Below are positions 20,305 to 28,547 of a stretch of 28,547 nucleotides of DNA, piece after piece. The stretch lies in the NCBI GenBank assembly GCA_049999805.1, contig JBNGIO010006284.1:313454-342000 (forward strand), in the 5' to 3' direction. Under the pieces are notes generated by a model that was not told the DNA's origin, ran no database searches, and saw only the letters and a program-made list of their open reading frames with translations. How positions within the stretch are numbered: position 1 is the stretch's first letter; every line of letters starts with the position of its first letter. The position numbers and the translations under genes were made by a program. Origin of the DNA: Folioceros fuciformis. Taxonomy: Eukaryota > Anthocerotophyta > Anthocerotopsida > Anthocerotales.

Positions 20305-21944
20305 CCTGCCTGCACCAACTTCTCCTCACACAGCACGGCACCAATTCACGCCGATATCTGCCGCTTGCAACCCTGCTGAACCAACAATCCCGAGCTCCAA
20401 ATCCGGCTTCCTCCGTCCTGCCCAGCCAGGCTTCTCCACGGCACTGCTAAATACTACGCGCAGAGTCCGATTAGGGTTTGAACGGCGTGCCGACTCCTCG
20501 ATTCCGGAAGCGGACTTTATTCAGACTCGACCCCGGAAGATGAACTCTTGAATAAACAGGAATTTCAGCCTTCAGCCCAGGCCGATGAGTGAACTTCTGC
20601 CAGACCTCCCGTTGTGGCGTCCTCGAACTGCATCCTGTGTATATATAGATCCACGCCATGAGAGCCCCATTCCATTTCTCTGTCTTTTAAAGGAAAATAA
20701 ATCATTTTTATTTTCGTTTAACTTTATATCTCAATTTTTAGGGTAGTTTTGTTGCATTTATGGTTGTTTGTTTTACTCATTCTTGAGGTAGATCTTGAGC
20801 CCAGTCTGGTGGCAGTGACCAGACACCCGATGTGGCCTTCCCCTGGCTGGAGAGAGAGAGCCGGGTGCGGTGCATGTCGTCAGCGGCGAGACCGGTAGGC
20901 CAGTGGCAGTGGTCTGCAGCCCACAAGCACCACGTGGCACGAAGCAGGTATAGCCGTTTGTGGCGTAACATGGAAAGCGGCGAAACGTGGGATTCGCCGG
21001 CCCCGCTCTCAGCTGTCGGTCTGTCTGTGCGCCTGTGCGCTTTCTGCTCGGCCGATCTGCCCAATTCGCTGGTGGAGATCGGTACCACCGTGACATGCGA
21101 GCTCCGTGCTGCGGGACTGGTGGAATCGTGGGCGGCTGCCCTGCCAGGACTGGCCTGATCTTGATCTCTTTTCTTAGATCGCGGGAGCAAGTGCAGTCCT
21201 GGGAGATTTCGGTGCCGGGACATTTCTGCACGATTCCGAGGCTCCTGGCTTTCTGTCTGTGCAGCCATCGGTGGCGGTGGTGGTCTTCCAGTTTGGCGAA
21301 TTGGTGGTACCTGGCGACGTAGATGGTGTAGGATCCTGCTTGGAGCGTGAAGATGGACATTTTGTCCTAGGTTTCGGCTCGGTGCGGGATCTGCTATCGT
21401 TCTTGGGGGATGCTCAAGTTTCTTGGAGATCTTGAATCATGGATAGTTCTTGATTTGAGCATTCTGCTGTGAACTCAGTTGGATGGATAAATTTAGCCAC
21501 TGTGCCGGCCTGGATTTTGTGTTCGGGATTTCACAGTAGATATGTGCCAGGCGTTCGAATCCAGTACTGTGGCGACGCAGCTGGATGTTTCGGTGCCTCA
21601 CTGAAGTCTTCAACGGCGATCCTGAGATTTCGGGGGTGCTGGAAAGGAACTTTTCGTCAATGGCTGGTGTGAAGAATGATATTTGCAGAAATGTGTTAAG
21701 GCTGTGGTTGACGACGCACTTTGTGGTCGGGTTTTGAGGGACTGTTTTTATCACGGTATGAAGGCACATTTTCAGACTCTGATTATGTTAGCTTCCTTGA
21801 AAGCTGAATTTCTTGCCGCTACTTTGAGGGGCGCAGAGCTGGTTTTTCGGGGAAGTTCTTCAGGTGTAGGACAGGATGTAACTGGAGGGATACTTCTGAG
21901 TTTTCGAGATCAAAAATTTGACTGGTGTTGGTGTGTGTTTGCAG
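20305..21944. other. Divergent spacer between ELOF1 and the IQ-motif gene
   Basis: About 1.6 kb that must contain the ELOF1 promoter (left) and the promoter and leader of the IQ gene (right). A sharp AT-rich block at about 20690-20780 separates two GC-richer halves. The IQ start codon follows directly on a strong acceptor (tgtgtttgcag|ATG at 21945), which implies at least one intron in the 5' leader. Open frames of 100 to 195 codons on both strands at 20770-21360 show no recognisable motif, and I read them as chance frames in a GC-rich leader. Confidence 0.45.
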
Positions 21945-24900
21945 ATGCGTCGTGTAGTCTCATATGGGGGGCCGAGCAGTGTCCCTGCCTCCCAGAGGCT
22001 TAAGCACAGACTGGCAGAGACAGCTGGCATGCGTGTCTTCTCTGACAGGCTTGGACAGGAGCAAGGGTTTCTGGCTCCAGTTGCTGAAGATGAGGAGGAT
22101 GGAAGGGTCTTGCACAGTACCTCCTGGGCCACACGCAACTTCTTTACAACTGCATCTAACCTGAGGAAGTTTGTGAAGGGTTCCATATTTTGGGGGGGTG
22201 GCTCAGCTTTCAGGGAGCCTACTCAGCCTTCGGAGGACAGGACATCTGAAGGCATCCCCTTGCCAGCTGTTGAAACAGATTCTGGCGACTCAGGTGAAAA
22301 AGGGATTGATGTTCGAGCAGAGTCTGAATCTCAGGTAGGGCAGGCGGATGTGAATGAAATCCAGGCCCGGACAGATTCTGTCAGTGTTCATCTGGTGGCT
22401 CCAGTCTCAGAGTTTAGCCACAAGAGGAGTGTGAGTGATCCGTCGACTTTGAGTCTTCTGAGAGTGGTTTCTGTTGTGGAGGATGGTGGTGGACGAAATG
22501 ACTCTGTTGAACTGGAGGGCTTGTCCTTATCACATTCTGCGAATTCTGACAGTGCCCCTGTACCTCTGGTCGTTGAGCTAAACAATTCTCCTCACCTTCT
22601 GCTGGAACACCAAGGAGACCGTAGGATTGCAAACAAAGAGGACGAAGGACAGATTGTGGAAAGACTCTTTTCTTCTCAAGATTTCACGTGTCAAAAAACA
22701 CCAGAACATGATAGTCGAACTGCAGCTGCTTTGAAGATCCAATCTTACTACAGAAGTAGAGCGGCCAGAAAGCGGTACTTTTCTATGCGGAACAGTGCCC
22801 GAAATGTACAGGCAATGTATCGTGGAAGTAAGGCCGCAAGGGAGTATCAAGGTCTCCACAGGGCGATTGTGCGCATTCAGAGAGCGTGGCGAAGACATAT
22901 GCTCCATCAAAAGCAAAAGGAAGCCCTTGCTGCTGAGGCGTCTTCGCTACAATTTGAGTTCTTGCAACACCGATCAGCTTCTCTGATTCAGAGCTGCTGG
23001 AGGGCGTATGTCCATAGATTAGCAGTCCAAAAACATTTGCAGGTGAAACCAGAACGATGCAATTCTGCCGTGGTTATTCAAAGAAAATGGAGGTCCTGGC
23101 AGCAGGCACGGAAAGAGCAGCAAGAGAGGATGGCAAGGGTGCAAGCAGCGGTGATCATCCAAGCATTTGTACGCGGTGCTGCTGTGCGAAGCATGGTATG
23201 CACTTGGAACCATTCAGCTGCTGTCATCCAAAGGAGCTGGCGGGGTCATCACCAAAAATTGATTACTGATGCAACAGTCAAGATACAGGTACTCAGATTG
23301 ACTGCTGTTGTTGTGACATCAACTACATTGTCTGATGTGGCAAGGAGGTGTTGTAATGGTCAAACTGCCAATATCTTAAGCTAATCTACCAAGTTCATAT
23401 GACTGGCTAGGCATAAAACTCTAATGCTCTCAATTGTCCACTGGCAGGCTTGGTGGCGTGGATGCCATGAACGCCATTGTTATCGTCGTGCTTTGAATCA
23501 ATACAAAACGTCTGTGATAAGGCTGCAGTGTATGTGGCGGAGATATGTAGCGAGGCAGATATTGTTGAACTTACAATCTGAAAAGGGTGTGAAAGAAAAG
23601 GCAGCCATTTGTCTCCAGGCACATGTACGTGGTCATTTAGTTCGTCAGTTAGTTCGACGACAACACATTGCTGCATCAACCATTCAGCGTTCTTGGCGTA
23701 GTTATTGGTAAAGCCAGCTCTGTTGTCCTTGGTGGCGTCAGTTCCCTGTTTTGTTTCCGTCTTCATACTTTTGAGGAATCAACTTGAGAGGAGTTTAACA
23801 TCGTTTTGGCTCCATTGCAGGCATGAGAGAAAATGTTTCGCTGCAGTGATGATCCAGCGCTTGTGGCGTGGATTTAGGGATAGGAGTGCTATTTGTCACC
23901 ATCGTGTGCAGACCAAGTTAGCATGGGAGCTGGCAGCCTCAAACTCGTTGCCTGCTGCAGTTGTTTCAGAGCAATTCGGTTTCGAAACAATGCTCAGCAC
24001 TCATGGTAACACATTGGTGGATAGTCCAGACCAGAATACAATGTCTCAAGTGGTTGCACAGGACTCTCGAGGCATACATAGTTTTGATCATGTACTTTCA
24101 GACGTAAGCAGGAAGGACTGTGTCCAGGTGCGAGATGATAGAGGGCAAAAACTTGAACAAATGCATTATTCATCAGGTGCCGTTCTGGAAGGCAGACACG
24201 TTGAAGGTAGTGAACTAGTAGAGGTGACCAGCTTCGGTTTGGCTATCAATTCAAAAGACAAGTGTGCTGATCTAGCCCAAAAGGGGGCCCCTTTTCAAGA
24301 AAGAGTAGAGAGGTCTGGAGATGACCCATCTTCTCCTGCCTTTGTATCCAATCGGACAACAGATATACCATTTCCTGAGATCACGCAGGATGGGCTACCA
24401 GGAGGTGATGTGCTCGCACCTGTTCCTGCTCATGCTGAGTGCAGAGCTGTAGATGTCTCTGAGGATGGCACACCTGGACCTGACGTGATCAGAAGTTCTG
24501 ATGTGTGCGGGCAGCATGAAGACTGGAATGATGTCCAGATAGATACTTTGGACCAGTGTCTCGACACCTGCCTTGCATCCCTCACACCTTTGCAGGCTAC
24601 ATCGAGTCTGGAGCTGGATGAGCAAGTGCTTCACAATTACCCATTAAGAGCAACAGGAAACAAAGAACATGCAATCCTCAGTGAAGACGGGGATCGTGGC
24701 CAAAATGAGATTACTCGCTCAAACTCTGATACTGAGAATTATGTTGCCATCTCGTCTGTTGATGTATCAATGACGTGTGGAGCATCGAGCGACGTTTCTG
24801 GTGCAGGGCTGCCATTAAAGCCTTCTGAACAGGTACATCTGACAGGATTAAAGTGTTGTACTTGTGTTTGCAGCAGTCTTGTTCGACCCTCACCTCTGGT

Positions 24901-25816
24901 CTCATCTGTGGATACTCCAGAAAAGGCAAACGACACTGCGAAAGCAACCTAATGGTATGCATCAGCTAAGCACGCTGCGAAACGAAGAGAGGCTCCAACA
25001 CTTTGCTCAAGTCTTCCTGCTCCAGCGCCATATCTCACACCAGCAACTGCGAGCACAATCAGCGCCGCCATTTCCTCCTCCACATGTAAGGCAGCCTGTT
25101 TCCTTGTAAGGAACATGCCTGTTGCAGTTGACTGTACCTAGTGTGAGTTGCATCCTTTGGTGAATCCTTAAATAATTTTAATCAAGTCGCTCAAGCAGCT
25201 GAAGAGAGAGAAAGCGGCCACAACTTTGTTGCCAGCTTCCAGAGGTGGCAGCAGCTCATTGTCTTGCTTTGCTCAGAGCCCTGTGGCAGGTCTTGGTGGG
25301 AACCCTGGGACTGATACGGGACGGCCGTCAGATTTAATCGGGACTGGAGCAGGCATTGCTCCAGCTTCAACAGTGTCCCCGCATGAGGTGGGAGAACACG
25401 TTACTAGTGCAACCAGTTCTCCCAATCATGAGCAAGTTCTGCCTGTGGCGGGTCATGAAAGCGTTGGGGGCAGAGCAGAAGATGTAGTTGTAGATATGAT
25501 ACAGCTTCTGAAAAAGCTGGATGGAGTATATGGGGCCTCACAGCCCCATGCAGAGTACCTGACCAGCCCGGTTCTCCTGTCAAAAGAGACCGTCGTGTAT
25601 ATTGGTGAGGAAGAAGAAACTAATGAGGCAAGCAGTAAGGGTGCATTAGAAAGGCGACGTGGCTCGTCGTCACTAAGTCAAGTGGTTGGAGCAAAGCGGC
25701 TAGGTATGCCAGACGTCAATGCTATGCTGGTTATTCTGGTGGCCATGGTTGTTTACACTAGAACTATCATCCGTTCCTCCTTCGTCCGCTCCCGACAATC
25801 ACCAAGGAAGCAGTGA
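21945..25816 (+). CDS. Multi-IQ-motif (calmodulin-binding) protein with hydrophobic C terminus
   Basis: My model has five exons: 21945-23288, 23448-23707, 23821-24832, 24921-25085 and 25187-25816, giving about 1136 residues. Residues 1 to about 260 are acidic and Ser-rich, probably disordered. From about 262 to 555 there are about twelve IQ-type motifs (for example KIQSYYRSRAARKRY, VIQRKWRSW, TIQRSWRSYWHERK, MIQRLWRGFRDR), each a potential calmodulin or calmodulin-like light chain site. A long acidic, Ser/Thr-rich region follows to about 870. Then come a basic Gln/Arg/His-rich helix (LRNEERLQHFAQVFLLQR), a short acidic stretch (VVDMIQLLKKLDGVYG) and near the end AMLVILVAMVVYT with a basic tail. 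I see no myosin motor, CH, ankyrin or kinesin domain, so this is not a standard myosin, CAMTA or ASPM protein. The third intron is the least sure: the acceptor at 24920 keeps the frame, but the more obvious one at 24873 would shift it. The function is unknown; a calmodulin-binding scaffold is inference. Confidence 0.78.
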
Positions 25817-28020
25817 CTGCTGTCTAGTCGATTCTGCATAAGGGAAATATCTGGTGTGAAAGTGTTCTTCCCCTTTCAGGCATGTAGGCCTTCTTCAGCA
25901 GACAGAAAACTCCGGCAGTAGCAATGGCAGGATGAGTGTCAAAGTATCCTGCTGGATGGGTTCTTGCGCATGTACATCGAGCCTTCAGCCGCGAAACCAC
26001 CTGGCTGAACGAGATGCGCACTCTCTAGTATGTGGTAAGAACCTAAGCGCGATGCTCGTAAGACTCTGATATCCTGGCAATATGGATGTTTCATGACATT
26101 GTTGTGGCGTGATGTGGCTTCTTACAATTTTGTCAGGTGGGAAGCAACAACGGGTGAAGTTTTTGGTGGACGAGTTGGATCCCAGGCTACTGCTGCATCA
26201 TTCTTACGACGAATTGAGGTCGGGCCAATGGTAAGTAAAAATTTAGAGAACATTCTTGTACATGATTGTACGCAACTTCACTCGTTCCGTGAAGTTGGAA
26301 TAAATGGACATGAAGTAGCTTGTCTCGTGGACTGCTACTCTTTCAGATCTCCATGTCCAATGTTCTTGGTGTCCGATGAAGACAGATGGCATCTACCCAT
26401 CCTTCCCCCAAGGCCAAGCTCATGTAGGAATTTCTACACAGGAGTACCGACAGTAGGATGTTGAAACAGTGGAGCATCTTCCAGTACTGTGATGACATCT
26501 GTTTGACACACATCGCGTGGAGCAGATCGAATGATTTTAAGACAGGCGCACAGTGCAGCTGCTTCGCTTTGAGCTTCCCGATCCATGCTGTTCGAGCTAC
26601 TGGCTGTCCTTGTGTGCAGATTTCGTGAGGGTCAATACCGCTGGCAGATGCGGACGCCAGTACCGTCTTGCCAAGAACAGTTCTTGTACTTTTAGGTGGC
26701 AATCCCGTTTCACATGTGCAGACGGAGACTTGTCCCAGTGGAGAGGTGACGATGATGCCGCCCTTTCAGTGGCTTCCAACAACGAGCTGACCAGCTTTCA
26801 ATTTCTCCACGGTACGGTGCAACCGGAAAACAACTTCAACCTCGATGAACCAGGGAGGGCCTGAAACTTGCCTGATGCCGACCACATCCTTCAATGCAGA
26901 TAACAGCAGACACACAGCAAGAGGCTCCACCAAAGGGCAAAAAAAAATTTCACAGCAAAAACTGAGAGAAAGCACCTATGACGACGACGCCGGCATCACC
27001 GGCCAGGGAGGAGCACGGTACGGGAGAAGCTCGAGGTTACGATCTTATCTGTCTCTCGCACATCTTCAGCACATACAGACGTAAGGTGCAATCGCTGCCT
27101 CTCCCTCTGCCTCAGTCGGTGATTCTTTGTCCGTTTCTGCTCCCTGCCAGCCCTGTGTCTGCCACTGCCACAACACTACTCTCCTCCCTCTAGCCCACTC
27201 TTACCGCTCTCGCTACGCAGACCTAACCTGTCTTAGCTTCAAATCGGCCATGGATTGACGTCGTCCATACCGGCGAAACAAGAGAGACGCAACAGAAACC
27301 AGCGAGACGCAGCACCGCTACCGCAACGAGCGCGACAGACTGTCCAAAGCCTTACGTCTGATGAGGTCAGGGCTGTACTGGAAGCTGGCTGGCCGCGGCT
27401 GTCTGACCAGATCCCGCTTCCATCACGGCACACTGGCATCAGCACAATGGAAAACCTCCTGCGCGCGCCCCTGCCGCGGCGGCAAGTGAGGAAAGCCTGG
27501 CACTGGCCGATGGCTAACCCCCATCCCGGTAACCTCAACCCAGTGAGTGGTTAGGGAAGTAGGTTAGGGCTATTGTTATTGGTTGTGTGTCGGAATCCTC
27601 TGCTGGCAGGTCAAGCACCACACCCCTTTCGGTGGATGGCGCAACCACTGGCCCCTTTCACACTGTTCTTGATTCACGGCATCAGGAAGCGACACAACCC
27701 GCACATGTGCATGTGCACCAAATCAATATCTGTGGCCCGGCCACACTTGTATGAAACCGCAACCGCAACCCACGGCTCGTTACACAAAATTACCCCGACG
27801 TGGGTAGGCCGGTCGAGGTCGAACACTTTCACAACTTTGTTATAAATCTAGTTGTATCCGACAACTTTTATGTATAGAGACTAAAATTGGTCAAGGACAT
27901 GTGATGTACATAGCTTCCAATACATTATATATTCTTTCAAAACTGGGTTACGTAAACTCCACAACTTTGAACATGAGTTAAGCAAGGGGCAAGGGATTTG
28001 GAACCCACAATTCGGAGCGA
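25817..28020. other. Right spacer, no supported gene
   Basis: The first few hundred bases are probably 3' untranslated region of the IQ gene. Open stretches on both strands (plus 26093-26464, minus 26343-26702 and 26766-26975, plus 27255-27554) have no motif, no matching splice partners that I could find and no family resemblance. Weak coding in 26340-26980 on the minus strand cannot be excluded. No tRNA, rRNA or intact mobile element was recognised. Confidence 0.35.
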
Positions 28021-28122
28021 ACAATTCAGAACCCAGAACCCACAATTCGGAACCCAGAACCCACAATTTGGAACCCAGAACCCACAATTCGGAACCCAGA
28101 ACCCACAATTCGGAACCCACAA
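28021..28122. repeat. 21-base minisatellite, about five copies
   Basis: A unit close to ggaacccagaacccacaatt plus one base is repeated about five times with one or two changes, and degenerate half-units lie just before (about 28003-28030). The period is a multiple of three, so the minus strand is open with a repeating seven-residue pattern (VLGSELW); this is a consequence of the repeat, not evidence of a protein. Confidence 0.88.
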
Positions 28123-28547
28123 TCACTGAATTGAAAGTTAGATACCATATTCATTAGGTCACAAAGAGCTTCTTACCCAACAAATTTTGTCCCTCCTATT
28201 ACAAATATAAAATAAGAAGTACCATAAGTGTTATATTTGCAATTTGCTTTAAACCTAAAGAAAGTTACATGTTAGATTCATGGTTCCTTTAGGTAGATAC
28301 GATTCACTAACATGCTTGACATGATCTTAAGTTGACATCGGGATCTACATCAATTGAATATTCTCAAGTATTTAAGTGTACTTGAGTCTTCATTATTGTA
28401 CTTCTTGATTCCTTTTGGAATAAAATATTTATATATAATCTCTATCAAAGCTCTGTAGGAAAATAATTATTTTTTAAGTTTTTATTTTTTTTATTTTTAC
28501 ATATGATTTAATCCAATTTTACGAAAATATAGTTTCTGTTCATTTTA
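28123..28547. other. AT-rich right end
   Basis: Very AT-rich sequence with long T and A runs near 28460-28500. No open frame, RNA gene or repeat was recognised. Confidence 0.5.

Noticed and set aside
20773-21360. Minus-strand open stretch of 195 codons between ELOF1 and the IQ gene
   Set aside because: Rich in Pro, Arg, Thr and His with no family resemblance. It lies where the leader of the IQ gene is expected, and GC-rich leaders often give such frames.
21540-21590. Possible tRNA T-arm (gttcgaatcc near 21554)
   Set aside because: The bases on both sides do not form a T stem, and no D arm, anticodon arm or acceptor stem is found at the right distances.
26343-26980. Possible minus-strand gene right of the IQ gene
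   Set aside because: Two open stretches look weakly protein-like, but I found no consistent splice joining, start or known motif, so it stays unannotated.
1-28547. Search for CRISPR arrays, bacterial operons, phage or viral genes
   Set aside because: Introns and plant gene families show nuclear plant DNA, and the repeat arrays lack the repeat-spacer layout of CRISPR.

Overview
The window is nuclear DNA of a plant. Genes are interrupted by short GT-AG introns (mostly 55 to 330 bases), several proteins have plastid-type N termini, and the families are plant ones: a plastid Rossmann/CIA30 protein, a gamma-beta-alpha diterpene cyclase and a PLS-class pentatricopeptide repeat (PPR) protein. The cyclase keeps a full-length but dead class I domain of the kind expected in a lineage close to bifunctional bryophyte or lycophyte CPS/KS enzymes. 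Together with the compact genes and an intronless, recently expanded PPR gene, this suggests a spore-bearing land plant (moss, liverwort, hornwort or lycophyte). I cannot name the species. Gene-bearing DNA looks roughly balanced in base composition; the ends and several spacers are AT-rich and repeat-laden.

Layout, left to right: 1-1129 is an AT-rich spacer. 1130-4372 (minus) is a complete 16-exon gene for a plastid NAD(P)-binding protein with a CIA30 domain, of the Arabidopsis At4g18810 type. 5353-9084 (minus) is a diterpene cyclase in about ten exons, with an intact class II DVDD motif and destroyed class I metal sites, so it is probably an ent-copalyl diphosphate synthase. 9085-11284 shows no supported gene. 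11634-11834 (minus) is a RING-H2 fragment that lacks its last zinc ligands. 12376-15594 (plus) is an intronless PPR gene made of near-identical triplet blocks, with an internal contraction and an apparent frameshift at its very end. 15630-17700 is AT-rich, holds three separate tandem arrays and a 10-N assembly gap inside one of them, and has one doubtful small gene around the gap. 18464-19420 (plus) is a CCDC130/YJU2B-type splicing factor. 19731-20304 (minus) is the elongation factor ELOF1 in four exons, one of them 22 bases. 21945-25816 (plus) is a five-exon gene for a protein with about twelve IQ motifs and a hydrophobic C-terminal segment. 25817-28547 has no supported gene and includes a 21-base minisatellite.

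The genes do not form one pathway. The two leftmost real genes are co-oriented and both probably plastid-targeted, but no cytochrome P450, dehydrogenase or second terpene synthase is present, so the window is not a biosynthetic gene cluster. CCDC130 and ELOF1 are convergent housekeeping genes about 310 bases apart. ELOF1 and the IQ gene diverge from a 1.6 kb spacer. The most interesting items are the class II-only cyclase, the IQ-array protein of unrecognised architecture, and the PPR gene caught during repeat expansion, contraction and C-terminal decay.
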